Part shown: positions 49,511-58,678 of the stretch, one piece after another
Layout: each line of letters starts with the position of its first letter
How positions within the stretch are numbered: the stretch's first letter is position 1
NCBI RefSeq assembly: GCF_021390935.1
Contig: NZ_JAJPUI010000006.1
Span: 372,001 to 436,000, forward strand
Direction of reading: 5' to 3'
DNA length: 64,000 bases
DNA from: Streptomyces sp. CC228A
GTDB taxonomy: Bacteria; Actinomycetota; Actinomycetes; Streptomycetales; Streptomycetaceae
Translations under genes and position numbers: made by a program
Notes under the pieces: model-generated
Told to the model about the DNA's origin: nothing
Database searches by the model: none
What the model saw: the letters and a program-made list of their open reading frames with translations, nothing else

Positions 49511-50794
49511 TCAGGCCGCCCCGGAGACGGCCGCCCGGGCGGCGCGGGCGGTGCGCACCTCCGCGTACACGGCCTCGGTCGCCGCGGCGACGCGCGCCCA
49601 GTCGTACCGGCTCAGCACCCGGCGGCGGCCCGCGGCCCCGCACGAGGCGCGCAGCGCCGGATCGGCGAGGAACTCGGCGACGGCCCGCGCCAGCGCCTCC
49701 GGGTCGCGGGGCGGCACCAGCCGCCCGCACTGCGGGTCGGCGACCGTGTCCAACTGGCCGCCGACGGCGGTGGCCACCACGGGCCGCCCGCACGCCATGG
49801 CCTCCAGCGGCACGATCCCGAACGGCTCGTAGTCCGCCGGGCACAGCACCACGTCCGCGCTGCGCAGCAGCGGCGCCACCGCGTCGCGGGCCACCGCGCC
49901 GGTGAAGCGCACCCGGTCCGCGACCCCGGCGAGCCGCGCCACCTCCCGCAGCCGCCGCACCTCGGGGTCCGCGTCGAGCAGCTCCGGCGGAGGGCCGCCC
50001 ACGATCAGCAGCTCCGCGCCGGGCAGCCGGGTCAGCGCCGTGACCGACACCGCGGCGCCCTTCCGCGGCACCAGCCGCCCCAGCTGCAGCAGCCGGTGCG
50101 GGGCCGCGCCGCGCTCGGCGACCGGCCCGACGGGGCAGAACTGCTCCGGGTCCACCCCGCACGGGACGACGCTCACCCGCTCCCGGGGGATGTGCATCCG
50201 CAGCAGTTCGCGCACCTCGTCCTCGCAGGTGGCGATGATCCGGTGGCAGCCCAGCCCGACCTGCCGCTCCGCGCCGACGCGTTCCGGCGGGCTGGTGTCG
50301 GCGGCCTTCTGGTGCCGCCGCTTCACCGTGCCGAGCGCGTGGTACGTGTGCAGCAGCGGCACCTTCAGCGTCCGGGCGGTCAGCAGCGACGCGACGCCGG
50401 ACATCCAGAAGTGCGAGTGCAGCAAGTCGGGCGGCCGGTCCTGCAGCACCTCGTCGACATGGCGGCCGAACGCCCCCATGTACGGCAGCAGTTCGTCCTT
50501 CGGGACGGCCTCGGGCGGCCCGGCGGGCACATGGTGCACGACCACGCCGGGCCGCACCTCGACCCGGTCGGGCAGCCGCCGCGCGTCCCTGCGGGTGAAC
50601 ACCGCCACCTCGTGGCCGCGGTCGGCGAGCGCCCCGGCCAGCCGCGCCACGTGGACGTTCTGCCCGCCCGCGTCCACCCCGCCGAGCGCCGCGAGCGGAC
50701 TCGCGTGCTCCGAGACGAGGACCACCGACAGGGGGCCGGACGGCCCCTCGGAACCGGGCCCCAGCCGGGGGCCGCGGGAGCCGTCGCGGGTCAT
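49511..50794 (-). CDS. Glycosyltransferase family 4
   Basis: A 427-aa GT-B enzyme. The N-terminal half has VVLVSEHASPLAALGGVDAG and GQNVHVARLAGALADRGHEV, the usual glycine-rich GT4 start. The C-terminal nucleotide-sugar domain has LLQLGRLVPRKGAAVSV, LCPADYEPFGIVPLEAMACG (E-x7-E motif) and PVVATAVGGQLDTVADPQCG. The donor and acceptor are not predictable. It overlaps the upstream glycosyltransferase by 4 bp (ATGA). This gene is intact, unlike the heptose genes on either side of this part of the locus. Confidence 0.92.
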   Translation of the reverse strand: MTRDGSRGPRLGPGSEGPSGPLSVVLVSEHASPLAALGGVDAGGQNVHVARLAGALADRGHEVAVFTRRDARRLPDRVEVRPGVVVHHVPAGPPEAVPKDELLPYMGAFGRHVDEVLQDRPPDLLHSHFWMSGVASLLTARTLKVPLLHTYHALGTVKRRHQKAADTSPPERVGAERQVGLGCHRIIATCEDEVRELLRMHIPRERVSVVPCGVDPEQFCPVGPVAERGAAPHRLLQLGRLVPRKGAAVSVTALTRLPGAELLIVGGPPPELLDADPEVRRLREVARLAGVADRVRFTGAVARDAVAPLLRSADVVLCPADYEPFGIVPLEAMACGRPVVATAVGGQLDTVADPQCGRLVPPRDPEALARAVAEFLADPALRASCGAAGRRRVLSRYDWARVAAATEAVYAEVRTARAARAAVSGAA

Positions 50795-51756
50795 GAGCGC
50801 ACCTCCGTGATCACGCGCTCCCAGTCGTCGAGGAAGCGCTTGAGCCCGTACCGTTCGAGAGCCGCCTGGCGGGCGCGGGCACCGTCCTCGGCGGCCGCCT
50901 CCGGCTCCGCCAGGTAGCGGCGGGCCGCCGCCGCCAGCACGTCCGGCCGCGTCGACAGCGTCCCGGCGCCCGGCGGCACCGCCTCCACGGCCTCCGTCGT
51001 CGCCAGCGCCACCACCGGCATGCCCAGGTGCATCGCCTCCAGCAGGGACAGCCCGAGCGACGTCCAGCGCACCGGGTGCAGGTACAGCCGCCGCTCCGCC
51101 ATCGCCGCGTGCAGGGCGCGCTGCGGCAGGTCGGCGGTCCTGCACCGCTCCTCCGGCAGCCCCAGGTGGGCGGCCAGCCCCTCGGTGCGCATGCCGAACA
51201 CGTCGAGGGGCGCGGCCCCGGCCAGCGCCGGCATAAGGTCCGTACCGGTGTGGCGGCCCCGCCTCACCGGCTCGTTCACGACGACGGCGGCCCGGGGCAG
51301 CCGGCCCGTGTACTGGTGGCCCGGGTCGACGACGCCGTGCTCGACCACCACCGTGCGGGCGCGGCCGCAGTCCCAGAACAGCCGGTTGAAGTGCGTGACG
51401 TGGACCAGCGTCACCTCGGGCCGCTCGGCGCACGGATGCCGGGTGTCCGGCACGCTCCCGTCCGGGGCGTTGTGCTCCAGGTACACCGCGGGCACGTCCC
51501 GCCCCGGCCGCCGCCCGCCCAGCCACCGCTCGGCCAGCTCGAACTCCTCGGGGCGCTGGAGCAGGACGAGGTCGACGTGTTCCTCCCGGAGCCGGTCGGG
51601 GGTCACCTCCCGCACGGTGTCGGGCCAGGTGAAGGTCGCCGCCCGGCCCCGCCCGTCCGGGCCGCGGCCCGGCAGCACCGGGACCAGGTAGGTGTGCGGG
51701 CCCTGGACGAACGCCGTCGTCCACGAGCCGTGCACGTGCCACAGCAGGATGTTCAC
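50791..51756 (-). CDS. GT-B-type glycosyltransferase
   Basis: A 321-aa protein starting VNILLWHVHGSWTTAFVQGP, with LVLLQRPEEFELAERWLGG, VTHFNRLFWDCGRARTVVVE and the C-terminal TSLGLSLLEAMHLGMPVVAL, which is the GT4-like donor-binding motif. It resembles the glycosyltransferases that sit beside NodU-type carbamoyltransferases in Streptomyces sugar loci. The GTG at 51756 has GGGAGGCGG upstream. It is 11 bp downstream of the carbamoyltransferase gene and overlaps the next glycosyltransferase by 4 bp. Confidence 0.88.
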   Translation of the reverse strand: MNILLWHVHGSWTTAFVQGPHTYLVPVLPGRGPDGRGRAATFTWPDTVREVTPDRLREEHVDLVLLQRPEEFELAERWLGGRRPGRDVPAVYLEHNAPDGSVPDTRHPCAERPEVTLVHVTHFNRLFWDCGRARTVVVEHGVVDPGHQYTGRLPRAAVVVNEPVRRGRHTGTDLMPALAGAAPLDVFGMRTEGLAAHLGLPEERCRTADLPQRALHAAMAERRLYLHPVRWTSLGLSLLEAMHLGMPVVALATTEAVEAVPPGAGTLSTRPDVLAAAARRYLAEPEAAAEDGARARQAALERYGLKRFLDDWERVITEVRS

Positions 51757-51767
51757 GGCCGCCTCCC

Positions 51768-53450
51768 TCACTGCCCGCGCACGGACTGGGAGTCCTGTGC
51801 GTCCGTCGCGAAGAACGCGCCGCGCCGCACCGCGTACGGCCCGATCGCCAGCAGGTCCACCGGTGTGGAGCCGAAGCACTCCAGCGCGTCCCGCGGGTCG
51901 TCCACCATGGGCCTGCCCGCCGTGTTGAGGCTCGTGTTCACCACCACCGGCAGCCCGGTCAGCCGCTCGAACCCGTCCAGCATGCGGGCCACCAGCGGCT
52001 CGGCGATCCGGTCCACGGTCTGCACGCGCGCCGTGCCGTCGACGTGCACGACGGCGGGGATGCGCTCCCGCCACTGCGGCGCCACCTCGTGCACGAACAG
52101 CATGTACGGGCTGGGCAGCCGGCCCGAGAAGACCTCCGCCGCCCGCTCCTCCAGCACCATCGGCGCCACCGGCCGGAACTGCTCGCGGCCCTTCACGTCG
52201 TTGAGCCGCTCCAGGTTCCCCGCGTGCCCCGGGTGGGCGAGCAGCGAGCGGTGCCCGAGGGCCCTCGGCCCGTACTCGGAGCGCCCCTGGAACCACGCCA
52301 CGATCGCGTTGTCCGCCAGGGCCTCCGCCACGGTCACCGCGATGTCCGGGGGCCGCTCGAACGGCACGGCGGCCGTCTTCAGCCAGGCGCCCAGCTCCGC
52401 GTCCGACCACTCGCGGCCCAGGTCGGCGCCGCCCATCGGCGCCACGTCGTCCCCGCCGCCCGCCGCGAGCAGCAGCGCCCCGCCGAGCGCCGTGCCGGCG
52501 TCACCGGCGGCGGGCTGCACCCACACGCGGGAGAAGGGGCCCTCGCGGGCGATCCGCGCGTTCGCGACGCAGTTGAGCGCCACGCCCCCGGCCAGGGTCA
52601 GCACCGAGTCGTGCGTCTGGCCGTGCAGCCAGCGCACCAGGTCGAGCAGGGTCTCCTCCAGCACCGCCTGGGCGCTGGCCGCGAGGTCCGCGTGGTCCTG
52701 CGTCCACGCCTCCTCCGCCCCCCTGGGCGGGCACAGCTCGTGCCAGGGCACCCCGGAGGCGTGGAAACCGCCGTCGCCCGTCGGGTACACGTACCGCCGC
52801 AGCTCGTCCCGCATCCGCGGCCGCCCGTACGAGGCGAGGGCCATCACCTTGAACTCGTCGGAGGACCGCAGGAAGCCCAGATGGGCCGTCAACTCCTCGT
52901 AGACCAGGCCCAGGGAGTGCGGCAGGTCCTGCGCTGCCAGCGGCTCCAGCCGGTGGTGCACGCGGCGGGCGGCCAGGTGCGAGGCCCGCTCGCCGCGCCC
53001 GTCCAGGACCAGCACGGACGCCCTGTCGACGCCCTCGCCGTCGGCCGCGAACGCGCTGGACGCGGCATGCGCCATGTGGTGCGGCACGAACCGCACGGCG
53101 GCCGGGTCGAGGCCGGGCAGCGCCGTCTTCAGGAAGCCGGGTGCCTCGCGCGCGTAGGTGAGGCGCAGGTGGTCCCACGGGTCGTCCAGGCCCATGTCGG
53201 CGGCGGGCCTGGCGAGGCCGGGGTCGAAGGAGTACGCCACCGCGTCCAGGTCCTGGGGACGCAGCCCCGCCCGGTGCAGGCACCACGAGGCGGCCTGCTC
53301 CGGCAGTTCCCAGGCGGAGAACGGCACCGGCCGCTTGCCGTGCTTGCGTCGGGAGAACCGCTCCTCCTCCGCGGCGGCCACCACCCGCCCGTCGATGACC
53401 AGCGCGGCTGCCGGGTCGTGGAAGAGAGCGTTGATACCGAGGATGCGCAT
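51768..53450 (-). CDS. NodU/CmcH-family carbamoyltransferase
   Basis: A 560-aa enzyme expected to transfer carbamoyl from carbamoyl phosphate through a carbamoyl-adenylate. The N-terminal Kae1-like domain has ILGINALFHDPAAALVIDGR and the metal-binding histidines in FVPHHMAHAASSAF. The ASKHA motifs VLVLDGRGERA and VLTLAGGVALNCVANARI follow. The C-terminal YrdC-like domain holds FQGRSEYGPRALGHRSLLA and PVVVNTSLNTAGRPMVDDP. The substrate is probably a sugar hydroxyl of the glycan made by this locus. I chose the ATG at 53450, where the family's MRILGINA start lies. Confidence 0.93.
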   Translation of the reverse strand: MRILGINALFHDPAAALVIDGRVVAAAEEERFSRRKHGKRPVPFSAWELPEQAASWCLHRAGLRPQDLDAVAYSFDPGLARPAADMGLDDPWDHLRLTYAREAPGFLKTALPGLDPAAVRFVPHHMAHAASSAFAADGEGVDRASVLVLDGRGERASHLAARRVHHRLEPLAAQDLPHSLGLVYEELTAHLGFLRSSDEFKVMALASYGRPRMRDELRRYVYPTGDGGFHASGVPWHELCPPRGAEEAWTQDHADLAASAQAVLEETLLDLVRWLHGQTHDSVLTLAGGVALNCVANARIAREGPFSRVWVQPAAGDAGTALGGALLLAAGGGDDVAPMGGADLGREWSDAELGAWLKTAAVPFERPPDIAVTVAEALADNAIVAWFQGRSEYGPRALGHRSLLAHPGHAGNLERLNDVKGREQFRPVAPMVLEERAAEVFSGRLPSPYMLFVHEVAPQWRERIPAVVHVDGTARVQTVDRIAEPLVARMLDGFERLTGLPVVVNTSLNTAGRPMVDDPRDALECFGSTPVDLLAIGPYAVRRGAFFATDAQDSQSVRGQ

Positions 53451-53594
53451 GGGCTCGTCCGCCTTTCGGCGAGTCGGGAGGGAAGGGCGCGTACGGGGAG
53501 GGCGGCCGGCGTGCCGCGGCCTGCCGGGGTGCGGCGGGACGGGCACGGGCGCGACCGGCACCGGAGGGTCCGGCGGCGGGTCCGGACGGCGGTG

Positions 53595-54599
53595 TCAGGG
53601 GCGGGGGGCCGCCGTCGTGGCGCCGGGCGACGGGTCGGGGCCGGCGGAGTGGGCGCGGAACCAGTCGATGGTCCGCCGCAGCCCCTCCTCGGCGTCGACG
53701 CGCGGCTCCCACTGGAGCTTGTCCCGGGCCAGGGTGATGTCCGGGCAGCGCACCGCCGGATCGTCCACCGGCCGCTCGATGTAGCGGACGTCCGAGTCGG
53801 ACCCGGTCAGGGCGATGACGAGGCGGGCCAGGTCCAGCATGGTGATCTCGTCCGGGTTGCCGATGTTCACCGGCCCGCGCATGCCGTGGGCCGCGGCCGC
53901 CAGCACCCCGCGCACGGTGTCGTCGACGTAGCACAGGGAGCGGGTCTGGCGCCCGTCCCCGGTCACCGTCAGCGGCTCACCCGCCAGCGCCTGCCGGATG
54001 AACGTCGGCACCGCCCGCCCGTCGTGGCCGCGCATCCGGGGGCCGTACGTGTTGAACAGCCGCACGATGCCGACGTCCGTGCCGTACGTGCCGGCCTGCG
54101 CGGTCACCAGCGCCTCGGCGTACCGCTTGGCCTCGTCGTACACGCTGCGCGGTCCGACCGGGTTCACGTTGCCCCAGTAGCGCTCGCTCTGCGGATGCTG
54201 CTGCGGGTCGCCGTACACCTCGGAGGTGGACGCCAGCACGAACCGCGCCCCGGCGTGGTGCGCCAGCTCCAGGGCGTGCCGGGTGCCGAGGCTGCCGGTC
54301 TCCAGGGTGTGGATCGGCAGCCGCAGGTAGTCGGCGGGCGAGGCCGGCGAGGCGAAGTGCAGCACCAGGTCGGGCGGCCGGTCCACGGCGAAGGGTTCGG
54401 CGACGTCGGCCTGCAGCAGCCGGAAACCGGGCCGGTCGAGCAGGGCGGCCACGTTGGCCCGGCGGCCGGTGCTGAAGTCGTCCACGCAGGTGACCTCCGT
54501 ACCGGCGTCCAGCAGCGCGGTGCACAGGTGGGAGCCGACGAAGCCGGCGCCGCCTGTGACCACGGCGTGCTGCCAGGTGCGCGGGAACTCGGGCCTCAT
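53595..54599 (-). CDS. NAD-dependent epimerase/dehydratase, UDP-glucuronate decarboxylase type
   Basis: A 334-aa extended SDR. The NAD motif is AVVTGGAGFVGSHLCTALLD. Motifs LVLHFASPASPADYLRLPIH, LASTSEVYGDPQQHPQ and ERYWGNVNPVGPRSVYDEAK (catalytic Tyr/Lys) are those of UDP-xylose synthases. It would make UDP-xylose from UDP-glucuronate. In a locus with GmhA/HldE/GmhB one could also expect an HldD-type heptose epimerase, but the sequence fits the xylose synthase group better. The ATG at 54599 is the first good start; upstream open frame is low-complexity. Confidence 0.9.
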   Translation of the reverse strand: MRPEFPRTWQHAVVTGGAGFVGSHLCTALLDAGTEVTCVDDFSTGRRANVAALLDRPGFRLLQADVAEPFAVDRPPDLVLHFASPASPADYLRLPIHTLETGSLGTRHALELAHHAGARFVLASTSEVYGDPQQHPQSERYWGNVNPVGPRSVYDEAKRYAEALVTAQAGTYGTDVGIVRLFNTYGPRMRGHDGRAVPTFIRQALAGEPLTVTGDGRQTRSLCYVDDTVRGVLAAAAHGMRGPVNIGNPDEITMLDLARLVIALTGSDSDVRYIERPVDDPAVRCPDITLARDKLQWEPRVDAEEGLRRTIDWFRAHSAGPDPSPGATTAAPRP

Positions 54600-55144
54600 C
54601 CGGGGGCCTCCTCTGTCCGCCGGGCCGTCGGCCCGGTGTCGTGCGGGTCTCGGGTGTCGTGCGGGTCTGCGGGTGGTTGCGGGACCTCGGCTGCGGCCGG
54701 GGTCTCCCGCGTGTCGTCGGGGTTCGGGTGCGGTAGGGCGCCGGGGGCGCCGTCCCGGTGCGGTGGCCGACGCCTCCGGTGGGCCGGGCGGTCCGGGGGC
54801 GGCGTGCGGTCCGGCGGGAGAGTCGGCGATCCGCGGGCCTCGGCGGCTCCGCCGGTCCCGCGGGCGCGGCGCCGGTCCGGTCGCTCCGCCGCCCGGCGGG
54901 CGGGTGCGCCGGGCAGGCGCCCGCGCGGGGCCTCCCGTACGGCTCCGGGGGCCGCCCCGCCCGGCGGGCGGTCGCCCGCACCGGCAGGAAGCCGACCGGG
55001 AGCCGGCCTCGGCACCGGTCCGCCCCGGGACGCGGCGCCTGTGACCAGGCTGGGCGGAAGAGGTCCGGTGGCGCGGCGGTCTGCTCCGTACGGGTGAGGT
55101 ACGGAGCGGCGGCCACTGCCCGGGGACCACCCCGCTCCCGCCGC
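54600..55144. other. 545-bp GC-rich intergenic region, no gene seen
   Basis: Between ybdK and the epimerase there is no supported gene. A 16-bp direct repeat GGTGTCGTGCGGGTCT lies at 54635-54650 and 54653-54668. The rest is Arg/Gly/Pro-type low-complexity in every frame. A promoter for the epimerase-to-hldE run is likely here but not identifiable. Confidence 0.45.
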
Positions 55145-56239
55145 TCACGGCGCCACCGTCTCGGTGATCAGCAGGTCGGTCAGCGCCGCCGGACCGCCTT
55201 CAGCGAGCACCCTGCGCTGCTGGTCGGCGGGGGTTCCCTGCTGGAGCAGCCGGTGCACCAGCGAGCTCACCTCGCGGGTGTCGCCGGTCTCCTCCAGGGC
55301 GGGCGTCACCGCGTCCAGCAGCAGGCACAGCACGTCGCCGGCGCGCCGGCAGCGCCCGTCGGGGTCCATCAGCAGATCGCTGAGCCCGTGCCGGGCCGCG
55401 TACCAGTTCGCCGCCTGCAGCCGCTCCGGCGGGCACACGGGCGGCGGCGCGCCCGCGGCCTCCTCGCGCAGCGCCGTGGCGACCAGTGCCCGCACGATGC
55501 CCGTGAACATCACCGCGGTGTCGGCCCGCAGCTGCACGTCCATGCAGCGCACCTCGACCGTCGGGTAGCGGTCGGAGAGCCGGGCCTGCCAGTACAGCTG
55601 ACCCGTGTCGGAGATCGCCCCCGACTCCAGCAGGACCCGTATCCGGGTGTCGTGGTCGTCCAGGTCCGCGAAGTGCGGCGGCGGCCCGGCCGCCGGCCAC
55701 CGGCCGAAGATCACCGTGCGCCAGCTCGCGAACCCGGTGTCGCGCCCGTCCCACAGGGGCGAGTTGGCCGACATCGCCACCAGCACCGGCAGCCAGGGGC
55801 GGATCCGGTTGAGGACCCCGACGCCGGTGGCCCGGTCGGGCACCCCGACGTGGATGTGCATGCCGTTGACGAGCTGCTCCTCGACCAGCTGCGGGGCCTG
55901 CGAGCGCATCGCCAGATAGCGGGCGCTCTCCGTGACCGGCACCGGCGCCGCCTCGCGGAAGGGGGCCGTGCCCGCCGCGACGATCCGGCAGCCGTTCTTC
56001 TCCGCGGCGGTCCCCAGGGCGTGCCGCAGCCGCAGCAGGTGGCCGCCGACCTCGTCGAGCCCGGTGCAGATCGGGGTGGCCACCTCGATCTGGGACTGCA
56101 GGAGCTCCGACTGGACCTCCGCGGCGTCCACGATCGGCTCCAGCCCGGCCGCGGTGCGCACCTCTTCGGCGAGCGGCACGGGGAGGCAGGTGACCGGGTC
56201 GACCAGGAAGAACTCTTCCTCGACCCCAACAGTGATCAT
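55145..56239 (-). CDS. YbdK-type carboxylate-amine ligase (GCS2 family)
   Basis: A 364-aa ATP-dependent glutamate-cysteine-ligase-like enzyme. MITVGVEEEFFLVDPVTCLP is the conserved metal/ATP-binding start, followed by ELLQSQIEVATPICTGLDEV, VNGMHIHVGVPDRATGVGV and PTVEVRCMDVQLRAD. YbdK proteins show weak glutamate-cysteine ligase activity, but their true substrates are often unknown. It sits inside the sugar locus, 118 bp downstream of the remnant glycosyltransferase, and may modify the glycan precursor or be unrelated. Confidence 0.9.
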   Translation of the reverse strand: MITVGVEEEFFLVDPVTCLPVPLAEEVRTAAGLEPIVDAAEVQSELLQSQIEVATPICTGLDEVGGHLLRLRHALGTAAEKNGCRIVAAGTAPFREAAPVPVTESARYLAMRSQAPQLVEEQLVNGMHIHVGVPDRATGVGVLNRIRPWLPVLVAMSANSPLWDGRDTGFASWRTVIFGRWPAAGPPPHFADLDDHDTRIRVLLESGAISDTGQLYWQARLSDRYPTVEVRCMDVQLRADTAVMFTGIVRALVATALREEAAGAPPPVCPPERLQAANWYAARHGLSDLLMDPDGRCRRAGDVLCLLLDAVTPALEETGDTREVSSLVHRLLQQGTPADQQRRVLAEGGPAALTDLLITETVAP

Positions 56240-56357
56240 GTGCCGCCGGGTACCCGAAATAGTCCCGGCGAACCGGGCGTACCGGGCAGGGGCCGCGCCT
56301 CACCCGAACGGCCCAGCCGCCGCACACCCCCCGCTCAGCCGCGTACCGGCACCCTCC

Positions 56358-56739
56358 TCAGCCCACGTACCGCCGCGCCTTCGACAAGCGCTGCACCCGG
56401 GACAGCGCCTTCGACCGCGCCTCGACCTCCGGAGGGACGACCCGGCGCTCCCGCAGCACCCGCGGCAGCCCCGCCGGCGCCTCCCCGCACGCCCGCACCG
56501 GCGCGCCGCACGGCGGGGTCGCGGCCCACGGCGCCCGGGTTCCGGCCGGGCCGCAGCAGCGCGACCTCCGGGCGGTGGCGGGCGACGGCGTCCGCGGCGC
56601 CGTCGGTGGAGGCGCTGTCCACGACGACGACCGGCGGGCGCTCCGGCAGGGCCGCCGGCGCGCGCAGGGTCCGCAGCAGCCCGTCCCGGCGGTTGCGGGT
56701 GATCACGACGACGGTCGTACGGGGGTCGTGGCAGGTCAC
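56358..56739 (-). pseudogene. Glycosyltransferase family 2 remnant with internal deletion
   Basis: GTG 56739 opens MTCHDPRTTVVVITRNRRDG, then PPVVVVDSASTDGAADAV and LLRPGRNPGAVGRD, the first 65 residues of a GT2 domain very like the neighbour upstream. The catalytic middle (the Asp-x-Asp and acceptor part, about 150 residues) is absent. In another frame the sequence resumes as LPRVLRERRVVPPEVEARSK and RARRYVG-like tail ending at a TGA at 56358, which is the usual C-terminal helix. This is an internally deleted copy, probably produced from duplicated GT2 genes. It cannot be a working enzyme. Confidence 0.65.
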
Positions 56740-57684
56740 GGCACCGACGCCTCCCGCTCCGCCGCGGACCGTGCGGCGCCGCCGGGCGGCGCACCGCGAC
56801 CGGGCCGCCCGGCCCGGTCCACGCGTCGGGCCGCCTCCTCCACCGAGGGCGGCAGCGGGCGGCGCGCGCGCAGCGCCGCCGGGAGCCGGGCGGCCACACC
56901 GCGCAGGGCCAGGCGGGCGTCCCGCCCGCCGCCGTCCCGCCGTACGAGCGCGTCCGCGGCGAGGGCGCCGGTGCGCCGCAGCGCCACCGCGGGGAGCGCC
57001 GCAGCCACGTGGTCAGCACGGCGTTGTGCCGCATCAGTGCCCGGCGGCCCTCCCGCACGCCGCCCTCAGGCCGGTGCACGGCCACCACCTCCGGGCAGTG
57101 GCACACCCCCAGCCGCGGGCCGCCAGGTCGTAGGCCAGGAGCGTCTCCTTCCCGGCGAAGAAGACGACCGGGTGGTAGCCGCCCGCTTCCAGGAACGCCG
57201 TGCGGCGCGCCACCGCCGCGCACGCCAGGAATCCGAGCACCTGCGGGCCCGGCAGGTCCTCGGCCCGCCCCAGCGGGGACGCGGCCAGCTCCGCGCCGAG
57301 CGGGTCGTCCGGCCCGCCGTCGCCCTGCCGGACGCGCGCCGCGAGCAGGCCCAGCCGCGGATGGGCGTCGAGCAGCCGCTCGGCCCGGCCGAGGGCGCCG
57401 GGCTCCCACCACGAGTCGTCGTCGCTGAACGCCACGTACGGTGTCGCGGCCCGCCGCGCGCCCAGGGTGCGGCCGACGGCTCCGAGGTTCCGCCCGGGCA
57501 GCAGCAGCGTCACGTCCGGGTGGCGGCGGGCCACGGCGTCCGGGGTGCCGTCCGTGGAACCGTTGTCGACGACGATCACGGGCGGCCGCCCTGGCAGCGC
57601 CGCCAACCGGTCGAGGGTGTGCAGCAGCTGGTCGCGGCGGTCGCGGGTGATCACCACGACGGTGGTGCGGGACGGGGACGTCAT
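56736..57684 (-). pseudogene. Glycosyltransferase family 2, two frameshifts
   Basis: Starts at ATG 57684 with MTSPSRTTVVVITRDRRDQL and has the GT2 nucleotide motif VIVVDNGSTDGTPDAVARR, the catalytic FSDDDSWWEPGALGRAE, and a probable transmembrane-free C-terminal part. After YDLAARGWG the frame breaks at the C5 run 57106-57110 and resumes as VCHCPEVVAVHRPEGGVREG and MRHNAVLTTWLRR. It breaks again near 57003 and resumes as ALPAVALRRTGALAADALVR to a TGA at 56736. Corrected length is about 315 aa, normal for the family. It overlaps heptosyltransferase 2 and the remnant GT2 by 4 bp each. Confidence 0.78.
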
Positions 57685-58678
57685 CGGGGGGAGACCTCCA
57701 GCAGCGGGTGCAGGGCGGCCAGCACGTCGTCCGGCCGGATGCGGAGCAGCGCCGCGTCCGGCGCCCGGGCATGCGGGTCCCCCGGCGGGTCCCCCGTACG
57801 GCGCGGATGCCACAGCGCCACGTGCCGCGGATCCGGCGGAGGCCCCCACAGCCGCGGCGGCACGGGCCCGAACAGCGTCACCGTCGGGGCCCCGTACGCC
57901 ACCGCCAGGTGCGCGATGCCGGTGTCGCCGCTGACCACGGCGGCGGCTCCGGCGCACAGCGCGGCCAGCCGCCCGTACGGCAGACCGCCCGCCAGCACGT
58001 CACCGGGGCCCAGACCGGCGGCCCCGGCGACCCGCGCCACCAGGGCGTCCTCACCCGGACCGCCGGTCACCACGACCCGCCGGCCGCGCCGGCGCAGCTC
58101 CCCGGCCACCGCCGCGTACCGCTCCGGCGGCCAGCGCCGCGCCCCCGAGTCGGCCCCCGGGTGAAGGACGACGGCACCGGGCGCGGGGAGGGCGCCGCGG
58201 GCGCTGGCAGCCGCAGGTCGCCGGGGTCGGCGGGGATGCCGTACCACTCCAGCAGCCGGCACCAGCGGTCCCGCTCGTGCTCCTCGGCGGTCCAGCGCGG
58301 CCCGTGGAGGTGCGGTGTCCCGGGGTGGGCGAACACCAGCAGCCGCCCCGGCCGCAGCCGCTCCAGCAGCAGATGGCTGGACGGGCCGCGGCCGTGCAGG
58401 TCCACCGCCACGTCGGGCGGCGGCCCCGTCCAGTCGAGCCGCGTCGGCACGGCCCTGCCCAGGGCGGCGGCGGGCAGCAGCCGGTCCACGGCACCGCTGG
58501 CGGCCGCGGCGGGCTCCAGCGGCGCGGGGGCGGCCAGCACGGCCTCGTGGAGCGGGAAGGCGCGGCGCAGCGCCCGCAGCGCGGGCACCCCGGTGAGCAG
58601 GTCCCCGAGCCCGAGGGCGCGCAGCACCAGCATGCGCGGCCCCGTGCCGTCCGCCGCCCGGCTCATCCCCCGGCTCAT
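57681..58678 (-). pseudogene. GT9 heptosyltransferase-like protein 2, one frameshift
   Basis: The N-terminal half (ATG 58678) has MLVLRALGLGDLLTGVPALR, the GT9 start, and DWTGPPPDVAVDLHGRGPSS. After LRLPAPAAP the frame shifts near 58195 and continues as GALPAPGAVVLHPGADSGAR, RWPPERYAAVAGELRRRGRR and GDTGIAHLAVAYGAPTVTLF, the GT9 donor-binding region. The corrected protein is about 330 aa, as usual. It overlaps heptosyltransferase 1 and the next GT2 gene. The start region carries a 12-bp tandem copy (ATGAGCCGGGGG-type), giving MSRGMSRA. Confidence 0.8.

Noticed and set aside
53595..54599. Assigning the epimerase as HldD to complete an ADP-L,D-heptose pathway
   Set aside because: The motifs FASPASPADY, TSEVYGDPQQHPQ and YWGNVNPVGPRS fit UDP-xylose synthases better than heptose epimerases.
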